This document shows positions 34,585-46,033 of a stretch of 64,000 nucleotides of DNA, piece after piece. The stretch spans positions 35,056 to 99,055 of the forward strand of contig AJFK01000018.1 in the NCBI GenBank assembly GCA_000467715.1, written 5' to 3'. The stretch comes from Hysterium pulicare CBS 123377. Lineage: Eukaryota > Ascomycota > Dothideomycetes > Hysteriales > Hysteriaceae. The position numbers were made by a program, and so were the translations under genes. Each line of letters begins with the position of its first letter. Position 1 is the stretch's first letter. A model generated the notes under the pieces. The model saw only the letters and a list, made by a program, of their open reading frames with translations. It was not told the origin of the DNA and did no database searches.

Positions 34585-34981
34585 GAGCGGCGGGGCGATG
34601 TGAAAGGTATGTAGGCAATATGCGCAGCGAGTTTGCTTTGATATACCTCGAGTGTCTAGAGCTTCATAGGGTATAATATAAACTCAAAAGCGCAAACCGA
34701 TTCATTCGGATGGGTATACCGCCGCTGGTTCTCCCTTTCCCATTCGTCCATCTCTTCACGCTTTCAATATTGCTTTTTCCCGATCTACCGTTGAACCCCG
34801 CGGCAAGTGAGGAGTTTACCACGTATGTCATCCCGCATTGGTTGTCGCGTGCGTTTGACGTCAACCTCGCTTTTATAAATACAAGTCTTGGAACGTCAAT
34901 TCTCGAACACAATAACTACAATTTCGAGAGCTGAGTTTTGGACCAAAATACATACAACGACTCTCTCATACCGACCTTAAA
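34585..34981. promoter_or_regulatory. Promoter region of the hydrophilic repeat protein gene with a TATA box
   Basis: 397 bp between two plus-strand genes. A TATAAAT box at 34874-34880 lies about 105 bp before the ATG at 34982, a plausible distance for a fungal TATA-driven, inducible gene. No other element is claimed. Confidence 0.4.
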
Positions 34982-35906
34982 ATGGAAACACCTCAAGTAA
35001 ATCTGGACGCAGTCAAGGACGCCGTGAACAACGCCGCCAATGCTGCAAGCAACGCGGCAACCTCTGCCAGCAAAAAGATGTTCGGGGACAATGCCAGTAC
35101 AGCGAATGAAGGCAAGGAGCAGACCTCCAGTGAGCAGGGTAACACTACGTCGGGGTGAGTCTGATTTACTTACTACTTTCGTTGAAGCCTTCCTCATGAA
35201 CTATCAACACGCCTTGTCTTCTCACGTCATCTCCTTATACCCTCTCTCTTCTCTCTTTTCTCGACTCTGAGCTCTGAAATTCTCCCCCTCTACAAGCTAT
35301 CTGGAAAGTCGTCCAGCTGATAGATTAAATCAGCGAAGCAACAGGCTACGATGCCAACGTCTCCGGCGCCAAGATCGAGCCATTGGAGTCGGAACAGAAA
35401 TCCGGTGCCCCACACTCATCTGATACTGGCGTCGTAGGCGAAGATGGGGATGTGGATCAGGCACGGATTGAGCCTTTGGGTGGGAAAGGTATGTCTTGAA
35501 TTTAGGTCCACTTGACTTCCCCGATATTGGAGATCGGAGCCTATCCTTCTCTTACCATAGATACACCTCTCATATACTCTACTCCCCTCATTTTCATTCT
35601 CAGCATTCATTCAACAATACCTCTCACCTATCACCTCAGTCCGTGTTTCCTTCTATGCCCCTACTCTCCACCCAGTCTCCCCAAACTCCTCAAGCTAATA
35701 CCCGCCCTTACCCAGGCCAAGGCCAACATCCCGCCCCCCACGCCGATAGTGGCGTCGTAGGCCGCGACAACGTTATCCAAGGCTCTAAGATCGAACCTCT
35801 AGAGCCCGGTTTCAATCAAGCGGGCGAACAGAATGGTGGTCAGGGATTAGATGATGAGAGTGTGGATGCTGCGAGGATTAAGCCGATGGGGGAGGTTAGG
35901 GAGTGA
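34982..35906 (+). CDS. Hydrophilic repeat protein, LEA/stress-protein-like
   Basis: Exons 34982-35154, 35334-35488 and 35695-35906; 179 residues. The first 40 residues are an amphipathic Ala/Asn/Lys stretch (DAVKDAVNNAANAASNAA) like those of LEA or membrane-binding stress proteins. The rest is disordered and built from a repeated unit: KIEPLE ... SDTGVVGEDG ... RIEPLG, then DSGVVGRDN ... KIEPLE ... RIKPMG, one unit per exon 2 and exon 3. No cysteine or hydrophobic core is seen. The third exon's acceptor (ctcctcaag at 35694) is the only nearby one that keeps the frame, but the 206-nt intron makes that boundary less certain. Function is inferred from composition only. Confidence 0.65.
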
Positions 35907-36170
35907 AGTTGGGGATGTGCGTAATGTGATTGGTGGAGTTGATGGGTGGGAGGGATATGACTCGAAATAGGGCTCGGAATATGAGCTACTGGATTCATAA
36001 TGGACATGTATAAGGGATGGCTATGGAATAAGCATACTTGGGCCAGATGGAGGGACTGGAAGTTATGATTCATGATCAAGTAAATATGAAAAGTTTAATC
36101 AAGATTCTCTCAGAAAGCATTAAGCTCTATCAAAAACCATCTCAAGCTCAAAGCGTCTTGAGACCATTCC

Positions 36171-37444
36171 TCACAAATTTGCCGTTAGCTTCTGGCTCCC
36201 CTTCGCATCCAACACCAACTTCCAACAAATCTCCGCAACCGGCACCATCTCTTCGCCCACCTTCTTCGCTTGCTCACTACTAGCCTGTCTCACTGCATAT
36301 CTCGCCGCGATACCCTGAAAAATGACGCTATCACGCCACATGGCGAATGCAGCGCCCCATGGGATTTCAGGCGTGGGATCCCAGCCGGCTACATCTTTAT
36401 ACCAGGCTATGCACTGGGCACGACTGGGAAGCCCGGCGGGGAGATTAGATGGTTGGAAGGCAGCATGCGAGTTACGCCGCTCGGTGCTGAAAGCTGTTAT
36501 TGTCCAGGGAACGATCAGGTTGCTGAGGTCGGAGAGGGGATGGCCAATTGTGGACATTTCCCAGCTGTGCAAGCGGGTTAAAGAGATATCAAGGGAAATG
36601 TGGAAGGAGAAGTCTACGTACTCTAATATACCAATCACCCGTGGCTCAGTCTTGTGAAACACCAAATTATCAATCTTATAGTCTCCATGAATCGGCACGC
36701 CCCTGTCTTTCGGTTGAGTTTTCGGATCGCTGAAGAATCGGATGAGTTCGTCCATCCGAGGGACTTTGCCGACTTCTTTACCGGTCTCGATGTCTTTTGT
36801 GCCACTTTGTACTTCGCCTAGCTGCGTGAAGGTTTTGATTTGCCGATTATAGAAACCGCTTGGTTTGCCGAAAGTTGCGAGTCCGATCGAGGCGGGATTT
36901 AGACGGTGAAGCTTAGCAAGCGTACGAACGGCGTCATGCCACCTGCAACATATTTTCAGCTTGATCCTCGAAAACCAAAGTCTCCGCTCAAACATACATC
37001 TCGTTCCTCTCTTCCGGCGTTACATCGGGGAAGTGAGGCTCCGTGATAATCCTTCCGTCCAGAAACTCCATGATGTAGAATGCAGATCCAACCACGGAGT
37101 CATCTTCGCACAAGCAATACACTTTTGGCACGGGCACGTCGGTGTTCTGGAGGGCATTCAAGATCCGGTATTCTCGCTCGACCTTGTGAGCTGTTTTGGA
37201 AACGAGCTTGCCCGGAGGCTTCTTTCGCATTACATATTTGGATCCTCGAGCGTCGGTGACTTGGTATGTTGGATTAGATTGGCCGAAGCCAAACTATTTA
37301 ACATCAGTATGTTGGTGTTGAATTGCCGGAGATTGGATAGCTTGCCTGCTTCAATGTGATGGGAGTTTTGATGTCTGGCACGTTCTTGTCGATATACTTT
37401 TCCAGAGATGGGATATCTATGGGTTGCCGTACTGGTCCTGCCAT
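36171..37444 (-). CDS. ACAD10/11-type aminoglycoside-phosphotransferase-like kinase
   Basis: Four exons, 37444-37346, 37293-36998, 36942-36622 and 36564-36171; 369 residues. Motifs of the APH/ACAD10-11 kinase domain run through in order. [12 protein letters not shown] is the nucleotide-binding loop and [20 protein letters not shown] carries the ATP-anchoring Lys. [11 protein letters not shown] is the hinge. [12 protein letters not shown] (about residue 217) is the catalytic HGDxxxxN loop, and [17 protein letters not shown] holds the metal-binding Asp at 239. In mammalian ACAD10/11 and bacterial LvaA this domain phosphorylates 4-hydroxyacyl-CoAs. The first intron uses a GC donor (aagcag|gcaagc). 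The third (57 nt) is in frame, and splicing it is needed to give the canonical DWE. The acyl-CoA dehydrogenase partner lies directly upstream on the same strand (37806). Confidence 0.88.
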
Positions 37445-37805
37445 GATTGATGGCGGAATTGTGAAAAGAAGGTCCTTCAAGTTGGAAACAACTTTTGATA
37501 AACGGTGTTCGATACACAGCCGTCAGAGGCTGTAGATCGGCCCATGGCTAGTCTGAAGTCTGGAGCTCCTACCTACGGCTGCTGGTATTGTCTCCGTGCA
37601 ACTATCAACACCTCGGCTCGCTCATGCAGATGGTGATTCAGCTCCGCAACCCGCTAAGCCGCTTTCGTTATTGTCTGGCCCTCTTAATCCGACGTTGCGG
37701 GAGATCTTAGCCGTCTTCAGGAGTATATTTCTGAAGTAAATTCTTGAACGAGGTTGAGTCAAGGGGATATCTATATTGCACACAAAAGTTCATAACATCC
37801 TAAAA
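37445..37805. other. Spacer between the dehydrogenase and kinase genes
   Basis: 361 bp between the stop of the acyl-CoA dehydrogenase and the ATG of the kinase, both on the minus strand. It presumably holds the terminator of the former and the promoter of the latter. No ORF was seen. Confidence 0.5.
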
Positions 37806-39220
37806 TTACACGATTCCCCAGAACTGCTCTGGCTCTAGACCCCACTGCATGCAAAGCTCTTGGTATCTCCTCGTGTACTCTTCAGCCCTCTTCCTGAAGC
37901 CCGCTGCTGTCTTTAATTGATCTCTGCCGACCTGATGTCTATGTGCTGAATCAGGTCCATCCGCGACCCTTACAAATCTCGCATATGTCCAGATTTCTGG
38001 CAGCGGCGTGTGCTGGGTCAGTCCCTGGCCACCGTAAATCATCATCGCCTCGTCTATGACTTTCAGGAGGGCATTGGGCACGAGAATCTTGCTCTGGGCA
38101 ATCGCATACCGCCCTGCCTTGTTGCCATGTAAGTCCATGGTATCGGCGGCATTCAGCACGACCAGCCGCATGCTGTCAATAGTCATGCGCATTTCTGCTA
38201 TACGCTCAATGTTGCTGTCGAATTCGCCGATGAGTTTACCGCGGGGCTTCTTGCGAGGCTCGATGCACCGGATGAGAGCAAGTTCATATGCTCGTTCCGC
38301 CTGTCCGATCAAGCGCATGCAGTGGTGAATTCGCCCGGGCCCAAGTCGTCCTTGTGCAATCTCGAATGCACGGCCAGGGCCGAGAATGATGTTCTCTTTT
38401 GGCACGCGAACATTTTCATAGACGTACTCTCCATGGCCTTCTGGTGCGTGATCATAGCCCATAACCGTGAGGTTTCGCACCATCTTCAAGCCTGGTGTTC
38501 GTGCTGGCACAACCAGAGTGGTGTGTCGATTCCAGGGGTTGGGATTCGTAGGATCAGAGCAACCCATAAGGATATAAATCTGCATGTCCTCATTGTATTG
38601 TGCACCTCCGTAGAGCTTACGACCATTGATAATGACTTCATCGCCTTGAATCTTCATGCTGCACCCAATATTTGTCGCATCTGAGGAGGCGACATCGGGC
38701 TCAGTCATAGAATAGGCGGATGCCATGTCCCCATTCATAAGGGGCACAAGCCACTTCTTCTTCTGCTCCGGAGTGCAGTACTTAGCAAGGAGCTCAATGT
38801 TGCCCGTCTCAGGCGCGTGGCAGTTCATGGTCTGTTCGACTCATTCTATCAGCGATGCGGATTCGAATTGAAGCATTGATATCCTACCTGTGCTGCCCAA
38901 TAGACCCGTCCCATGATCTCCGCACAACATGAGTATTCAAGATTCGTCAGACCGGGGCTCTCTGCAAAATGATTTGGTAAGAAGAGATTAAAGAGGCCCT
39001 TGGCTTTCGCCTTCTTCCTGAGCTCATGCATAATTGGAGGAGTCTTCCATCTGTTGCCCTCCAATTGCTTCTTGAAAATCCTCTCAGCCGGCACACATTC
39101 TGTCTCCACCCAGTCATACACCTGCTGAATCTTTTCGATAGCAATTGGGCGCAGCTTGGATCTCACCCATGGCGGTATGCGACTGAAGGCCGGATTGTTT
39201 TCCGTCTGGATGCTTGCCAT
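37806..39220 (-). CDS. Acyl-CoA dehydrogenase, ACAD10/11 type
   Basis: Exons 39220-38888 and 38831-37806 (56-nt intron, phase 0); 452 residues, the full single-domain length. FAD and acyl-CoA binding segments are visible: AYSMTEPDVASSDATNI, the GRKLYGGAQ beta-domain strand, VPRTP-like VPARTPGLKM, LGPGRIHHCMRLIGQAERA, and a C-terminal MMIYGGQGLTQ. Where classical ACADs have the catalytic YEGT...R segment, this protein reads VADGPDSAHR. An ADGPD motif is, as I recall, typical of the ACAD10/11 group, which eliminates phosphate from 4-phosphoacyl-CoAs. Together with the adjacent kinase this is a split version of the animal ACAD11 fusion. There is no peroxisomal SKL tail (it ends FWGIV). It is divergent from the hydrolase at 39624. 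Confidence 0.88.
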
Positions 39221-39623
39221 GATAACGATGGAGATTGCGTGTCGAAGAATGATAATGGGGGAAAAGAAAGACGGCCTGGCTTCAATCTCGAAGACGTCCA
39301 AAAGTCTTGATTACTTAAAGAATCCATTATGGCGCGTTACTGTATGGAGGTGGTGGAGGTCGAGAACCGAGGTGGTTGCGGGGAGAGAAGCTTAGCACCT
39401 ACGGAAGTCGTTAAGCGTGAAGTTGATGGGGAGCTCGTCCTTCAGTACGGCCTTCCATCCGCTGGGGATTTTGGTCATTCTTGGCCAACGTATTTCGAGG
39501 CGCTTTAGAATAAGGCTGGCAGTCGGCCAACATGGCTTGATGATGACTGAGCTTCACTCATAGGTACCACGTTCTTCAACATGAGTGAATTCGCACAGCC
39601 ATGGCTGGAGGTGAGCCCATAGA
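39221..39623. promoter_or_regulatory. Shared divergent promoter: acyl-CoA dehydrogenase / alpha-beta hydrolase
   Basis: 403 bp between the ATGs of two divergent catabolic genes, so the two may be co-regulated. Position is seen; co-regulation is inferred. An out-of-frame ATG at 39601 precedes the hydrolase start. No specific operator is claimed. Confidence 0.45.
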
Positions 39624-40694
39624 ATGCCCGCTCCTTCCATGTCCCTAATAGCTCCGCAGTTTGAAAAGGAGCTGGGACAACGTCCCCTTCTATACGGACC
39701 TCTGCAGAATTGTTTCGACGGTTACGCCAAACTCGGCGAAACCCTAGTATCGAAGTATGAATTCCCTGGGCCGGACACCTCTGTCAAGACGGAAGACAGA
39801 GAGACTGAGGGTGGGCTGAAAGTACGTGTGTACACGCCTCCGGGATACACAGGAGGAAAGCCAGTGGGCGTATACTATCATGGTGGAGGTTGGGCGATGG
39901 GAGCCATTGATGACGACGACCCATGGTGCAGGGCAATGTCAAAAGGAGCGGGTGTTGTTCTGGTCTCCGTAGGTTACGGTCTTGCGCCAGACAACAAGCA
40001 TCCAGGACTCTTGAACGACTGCTATGAAGGATATCTATGGACGCTGAAGAACGCTGCATCGCTCGGAGGCGTGGAAGGAAAGATCTTCACAGCCGGTGCC
40101 TCTGCTGGAGGTGGGCTCGCCCTCGGCTCAGCTCTTCGAGCCATCGACGAAGGCCATGGAAGCTCCTTGGTGGGCGTTGTAGCTCAAGTGCCCGCCACCT
40201 GCCATCCGGATGGGGTGCCTGAAGCGTTGAGGTCCAAGTACACCTCATACCAGGAGCATGCGGAGGACACCATAGATACTGCATCGGCCATGGAGGCGTT
40301 CTGGGGTAGGCGGACCTACGCCAACGACGCCAATTCTTCTACTATGCTCACATTCTCCAGGTGCATTTGGCGCGCCGCCGACCGATAAATATGCATCGCC
40401 ACTGCGACACGATGGAATCAAAGATCTGAAGAAGGTATACCTCACAGTGGCAGGCCAGGATACGTTGAGGGATGATGGCCTCCTCTTCAAGCAACTCCTT
40501 GATGAGAACAAGTGAGTCGTGCAGTTGCGACTTCCATAGCAGCCATACTAATGGCATGCAGAGTTGCAAACGAATGCGATTATTACCCAGGCTATCCACA
40601 TTACCACTGGACGTTTCCTTCCAAACATCTCGACCAGCCAAGGGCGGAGTATCTCACGCGACTAGCCAAAGGCGTTGAATTCGTGATTTCATGA
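39624..40694 (+). CDS. Alpha/beta hydrolase, HSL-type esterase/lactonase
   Basis: Exons 39624-40305, 40361-40511 and 40562-40694; 321 residues. Oxyanion-hole motif HGGGWAMG and nucleophile motif GASAGGG (the Ser of GxSxG) mark the hormone-sensitive-lipase family. The catalytic Asp is probably in the TVAGQDTLRDD segment of exon 2, and the His in YPHYHWTF of exon 3. Such fungal enzymes cleave esters or lactones of small molecules. Next to a Baeyer-Villiger-type monooxygenase and a 4-hydroxyacyl-CoA kinase pair, a role in opening the ester or lactone product is a natural inference. No signal peptide is seen, so it is intracellular. Confidence 0.88.
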
Positions 40695-41174
40695 GCAGCG
40701 AAGAAGGCGGTGGTTTTCTATAAGCACACGTCCATGGACCCGTAGCACTCGTAGCCTTAGCATTGAGAATCCACCTATGCTCTCCCAAAAGCCTCTTGCA
40801 TCCATCGAGTCTTGGTGCTGGTGTGAAGCTCTAACCCCAATTACCCCGCCACAACACCCAGCAACCCCGCCAAAACTTCTCCGCACCAATGACTCGGCTG
40901 GCATGCGTCTGGATGTCGTCGCGAGTCAAAGCTGTGAGGTCGCGTAGACAGCCTTCAAGTCATCTCAGAATGCCACCGGCCAATCTTTTCCGCAGGGGCA
41001 CTGCGGGACCTTACTTGGAGCATTCGCGCCCTATATTTCGTGCCTTACTAGCCTTCACAGTTGCTACATTTTCTCCAGCTTCATTCAAGTCAGAAAGCGC
41101 TGTCAATACTAAACATCTCCCTATCCGCAGCTCGTCTTTCGAATCAAGTTTCAAACAGAGGGACGATAATTACA
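40695..41174. other. Intergenic region, promoter of the alcohol dehydrogenase
   Basis: 480 bp between co-directional genes. Nothing coding was supported; the frames here lack motifs. Confidence 0.45.
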
Positions 41175-42298
41175 ATGAAGGCTGGCCAATGGGATCCCGT
41201 ACGTCTTAGCTCTCCATCAAGGTACTATACCAATTTTTAGTGCTAATTGATCCTAGAAAGGACAGAAGGTCGTTATCAACGACGTCCCCAAACCCGAAGC
41301 AGGCCCAGGACAGTTCCTCGTCAAGATCCAATCCGCATCATTATGTCATTCCGATTTGATCACAGATATGCGACCTGACTATCCAGTCACTCTGGGTCAC
41401 GAAGGCGTTGGATATATTGAGTCAATAGACTCCTCTGCAGAAGGCAAAGGCTTCAAAGTTGGAGACGCTATTGGCTTTGGTTATTTCGTTGGGTGCTGTT
41501 TCGAGTGCGAAGCATGTCAGGTTCACAACATGTGGTGTGAGACCGGCAACTCGCGCCTCCAAGGCTTCATGGTGGATGGTTTCTTCGCCGAGTACGCTGT
41601 TGTTGACTGGCAGAATGCTATCCATTTACCAAAGAACCTCGAAATTTCACGGACTGCACCGCTATTCTGCGCAGGAATTACAGGTTAGTCTCTATTGTCC
41701 GCACTCATCAGAACAGACTGCTTATCAAACCTCAGCGTTCCACTCTGTCGATAGTTGTGAACTGAAGCCTGGACAGTGGCTCGCTGTCATTGGCTGCGGC
41801 GGTCTCGGGCAGTATGCCATTCAGTATGCCAAGGCAATGGGATACAAGACTATTGGTTTGGATATCAATGATAGTCAGCTTGAAGTCGCCAAGAAAGTGG
41901 GTGCAGATGTTACGTTCAACACCTTGAGCAACAAGAACTACGAGGAAGAGCTCAAGAAACTCACCAATGGCGGTTGTCACGCGGCGGCCGTATACAGTGC
42001 TGCCAATGCCGCGTATACCAGTGCTCCAAAGGTTCTTCGGATAAACGGACTTCTGATGGTGATCGGCATCGCACCGAAACCGCTCGATTTCATTACTACC
42101 TTCGATCTTACTACAGGGAAATATCGTGTCAAGGCTGAGAGTACAAGCGTCCCTAAACGAATGAAGAAAGCAGTCGACTTCACAGGCCAGCATAGCATTC
42201 AACCAGAAGTTGAATTTCGCAAGATTGAGGATTTGCCTGATATGGTGGAAGGCATGCATTCTGGCAAAGCAGAGAAGAGAATGGTCGTCGTGTTCTAA
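41175..42298 (+). CDS. Zinc-dependent alcohol dehydrogenase (AdhP-like MDR)
   Basis: A 24-nt first exon (41175-41198: MKAGQWDP), then 41257-41683 and 41736-42298; 337 residues. Catalytic zinc ligands lie in LCHSDL and GHEGVGY. The structural-zinc loop CFECEACQVHNMWC has four cysteines in the standard spacing. The Rossmann motif is GCGGLGQYAIQYAK, with NAD preference suggested by the acidic residue in TIGLDIND. It oxidises primary or secondary alcohols or reduces aldehydes/ketones. The tiny first exon is supported because it supplies the start and the usual first strand of the family. Part of the co-directional run of catabolic genes at 39.6-48.1 kb. Confidence 0.88.
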
Positions 42299-42649
42299 TA
42301 CCACTTATTGAGGGCATGGGCTACAATGTAGAAGATAAAGCCATCTTGAACCCTCCATTGACGGCTCATCATTCCTGTGATCTGATCATGCGAGGATTCC
42401 ACAAACACTGCAAGGCACACGCATTTCCTAATCCGTTCTCTTGGTTCACTTATTTTGATTGGAAAGCTGAGCCGAAATGCCTTTCTTGATCATTTCCCAT
42501 AACGGTCCCCGCTTCTTGTGATGCTTCGGACCAGCATCTCCGCCCGCGTTCATTTCTCCCCACATGTAATTGCATTATATTTTGATTTCCATTATTTATA
42601 TCAGCAAACATCATTTGAATCTGCTAAGAGAATTCGAAAACAGTACACC
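42299..42649. other. Intergenic region, promoter of the EthD gene
   Basis: 351 bp between co-directional genes; no coding or RNA feature was seen. Confidence 0.45.
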
Positions 42650-43362
42650 ATGGGGTACCAGAAAATCGATCATCAATTCGCCTTTCCAGAGCTAGCTTAC
42701 GAGTCTGAAGAGAACTATCAACGTAAGTTGAATCATCTTTACTATACTCTAAAGAATACTGCTAACGTCTTGCAGCATGTATAAAGCTATCATTCTTCTT
42801 CAAGAAGCTTCCTCACGTCTCATATGAACATTTCCATAAACACTACGCCCATGTTCACGCTGACCTGACGGTTGCATGCAAGAAATTTCATGCCTGCAAG
42901 ATCCAGAGATATGTTCAGGTTTGCTGATTTCACACAACCTATCTTATCTCATGCTAATAGCACTACAGTGTCATCAAACTCCTGAAATGAAGGAGAAGGT
43001 CAAAACTCTCGGCATGGATCTACTGGATTACGATGGCTGTTCGCAAATATGGGTCAAAGATTGGGATGACTGGGAGAAGTTTTCCACGAGCTCAGAGTAT
43101 GTACAAGGTATAGTGCTACTGGATTTGGTCAATGATTTGAAGGTGGATACTGACTTTGTTGAAGCTCTGATGCCAGATACGGATCACTTCATGGACGTCG
43201 CAGGTGAGGGCATCAAAGTCATGGCCGGGTAAGACTCCGACCTCTTTTCGGAAATAGCAATGATTCTTGTGTTGATAACATTCCAGTCACGATCTGATCG
43301 TCTTTGGAAAAGCAATTCCTGATGTTGATGGCAAAGATGGGATCGCGATCGTTAAATCTTAA
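42650..43362 (+). CDS. EthD domain protein
   Basis: Four exons, 42650-42722, 42776-42918, 42969-43228 and 43287-43362; 183 residues. The EthD core is clear after splicing: KLSFFFKKLPHVSYEHFHKH, YAHVHADLTVACKKF, then a C-terminal strand segment with the DHFMDVAGEGIKVMAG element. EthD proteins are small dimeric alpha-beta barrels. In fungi they act as dehydratases or decarboxylases on aromatic or polyketide-like intermediates, and EthD itself supports ether degradation by a P450. Its place in the middle of an oxidative gene run suggests a lyase or isomerase step, but the reaction cannot be read from sequence. Confidence 0.8.
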
Positions 43363-43947
43363 CCGACCCTTAACTAAGGAGAACTCCCTGAGCATCTCCG
43401 CCAATCACAAACATCAATGAGCGAAGCATATTCACGCCTTGCACTTTGTTGTCAAAGCCTCTCACGAGGAAGTTTACCGACTTGTCCTCTCAGAGGAACC
43501 GTTCTAGCAAAATTCTCTAGATTACCGTCCTTAAGCAATCTAATACCATTTCCCTAGAGAAGTTGGCATTCGATGTCTTGGCCATAATCTTATTTGATGC
43601 TTCAGCTCACTTAAATCTCATACTTGAACCGAAGCACAGGAAAATGAAATCCGGATCGTTTCACATCTCGTAAAACGTGCCTCCCAGATTGCATTAAGCC
43701 CGCACTAGTTCCCCGCATCCAGCATTCATGCGGAGGTTGGCGTCTTTCCGGGCCAGGCGCCAACCCCAGACCCGGAGTCCGGAACTGGACCATGTATCTG
43801 GGTTAGGGGAGTTCATTGTTTGGGGTCGAAATCTTTAACGCTATGGTACATATAGATATCCTGGCACTCGGGTTACCACAGGCCATCTGAGCGACTTCGT
43901 CTCGCTTTCGGCATCACTGATCTTGCCATCACAGCCGTTGATACACC
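43363..43947. other. Intergenic region, promoter of the MFS transporter
   Basis: 585 bp. A TATA-like tacatatagata lies about 100 bp before the ATG at 43948. Nothing else was recognised. Confidence 0.4.
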
Positions 43948-46033
43948 ATGGCAATTGAGGAAACTCACCACCATGCTCCGTACTCGGAGAAGCACGACCT
44001 TGAGAAGGTAGAGCAGGTTAATGACTCTCCTCCGCCTGGTCACTTCGAACCAGTCCCAGAGACCCCTATAGTTATGACATGGAAGACATGGGCTGTGATT
44101 TTTGTACGTTGTCCCATCATCGTACCTACAGTTCAAATCTCACACTCTCGCAGGTCCTTTCTTCCACGTTCGGATTGAGCTTCTGGCCCGTTCCGACCAC
44201 AGCTGCTCTTCAATCAGTTCTTGCGACAAGATTTGGAGATGTTACATCTTCGTCATGGTTCATTCCCGCCTATACGACCGGCAGCGCCCTTGGGTTTCTC
44301 CTAGCTGGCGCTAATTCGGATCTCTTTGGGCGTCGTCTATTCCTCCTCTTCGGAAACATCATCTGCTGTGTTGGCTTTCTCGTTACAGCTACGTCGAAGG
44401 GACCTTCTCAGTTCACGGCCGGCCTCGCCATCACGGGGTTTGGCGGTGGATTCTGTCAAATGTAAGGCTGGAAGCTCCACTTTGACAATCTATTAGTCTC
44501 AGGCTCGAATACTTACATAATATTAGGGCTATGTGCAGTATTCCTGAACTAATGCCTAACAAGTTTCGTCACATTGGTATTTGCCTTTCGGATGGCTTCG
44601 TGTTCGCCATCGTTGTGATTGGGCCAGTTGTTGGAAGGGCACGTAAAATGACTTCTTTTACTTCTAATGGTAATTTTTTAAAGCTGACTATAACCTAGTA
44701 TGCCATCGATAACGGAGACAACTGGAAATATATCTACTACGGAGGCTTCATCGCTCAATTCTGCTCGTTGACAGCTTTATTCATTTTTTATAAGCCTCCT
44801 AAGCATCCCAAGGGCGTGCCTTGGCATGAAGGTATCCGCGGGCTGGACTATGTCGGTGCTTTCTTGGTCATCCCTGGTGTTTGCTTAACTCTCGTTGGCA
44901 TTATCAACACCACATACAAAAAGAGCACCGATAAAACAGTAGTGGCACCGATGTGCGTGGGGTTTGGAGTTCTAATACTGTTCGGTTTATGGGAGACGTT
45001 CTCTAAGTAAGTCAATTGCCCCCTTTCGAAAATATATGAGACTCATTGCGCACAGCGTGAAGTATAAACTGTGTCCACCGAGAATCTTCCGCTCCCACAA
45101 AGGGCGCGAATTTACAGTTCCATTCGTAATCGCCTTCATCGTTACAATGTTTTACTACGGGATAAACGTCATCTACCCGACGGTGAGATTCCCCTACCCA
45201 CTACGTTTGCTATAGGGAAATAATAACAAAATTGCAGATGATCAATGTTTTCTACGTCACACCCACCACCTCCCGCAGCGAAACCCTCTTACTCACTCTT
45301 CCCGGAAACCTCGGTCTCGTCTTCGGTGCCTGTCTTCTCATCGCCTTCGGTAACCTCATCGGTCATTGGAAATGGACTCTTATTATCTCCTGGAGCGGCA
45401 TGACGCTTTTTGGAGGACTCATGGCCCTTGTAACGCCATATAATAAAGGCTTAATGATAGCGTTCGCATTCATCATGCAGACGTTCTTCGGCTGGGCCCA
45501 GTACGAATCCGTTGCTTTCACTCAGCTGGGCGTCCACCAGCACGATTTGGGAATGTCGGGAGGCTTAGCAGGTGTTGCACGTTATGCAGGCGGTTCGTTG
45601 GCGCAGGTATGTTCACTGCCCTAAAGACATGCAAACTCTCTTTTACATGTCAAATAACACCTGCCAGGCAATTTACGTTTCGATCTTAACTAACACACAA
45701 AGTTCCCGTGCAGCAGCCACTGTACCGGCCGCAGCAATGGCGGCGGGTCTAAGTGCAGAGAGCGCTGAGAAATTGCTAGCCGCCATACCACTTGGTACCA
45801 ATGCCATCATGGCTATCCCGGATGTTACGGAGAAGGCTATCCTGGCTGCAAGCACAGCATTTCAGTGGAGTTATGCTTATGGATTGAAGATGACGGCTTT
45901 GAGCTCACTGGCATTTGGTGGCCTGGGATTGGTCCTGTGTTGTTTGACGGAGAATATTGACGCCAAGATGAACAACAAGACTGAAGTCTATCTGGAGAAT
46001 GATATCCACGGAGAAATGAACGAGTTCCATTAA
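43948..46033 (+). CDS. MFS transporter, TRI12/DHA-type
   Basis: Seven exons: 43948-44103, 44154-44461, 44527-44638, 44699-45006, 45056-45182, 45238-45606 and 45668-46033; 581 residues. There is a hydrophilic His/Glu-rich N-tail of about 45 residues, then 12 or more TM helices. The loop-2 MFS signature is GANSDLFGRRLFLLFG, with helix motifs VLSSTFGLSFWPVPTTAALQ, FIPAYTTGSALGFLLAG, and FPGNLG-like TLPGNLGLVFGACLL. It is the fungal trichothecene-efflux-pump-like branch, usually proton antiporters. In this setting it could import the growth substrate or export toxic intermediates. Intron 3 (44639-44698) requires a GC donor (agg|gcacgt): the GT 4 nt later breaks the frame before YAIDNGDNW. Strong overall model; splice 3 deserves RNA proof. 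Confidence 0.85.

Noticed and set aside
39601-39623. Earlier start for the alpha/beta hydrolase (ATG at 39601)
   Set aside because: It is out of frame with the hydrolase and could only be joined by an impossibly short intron.
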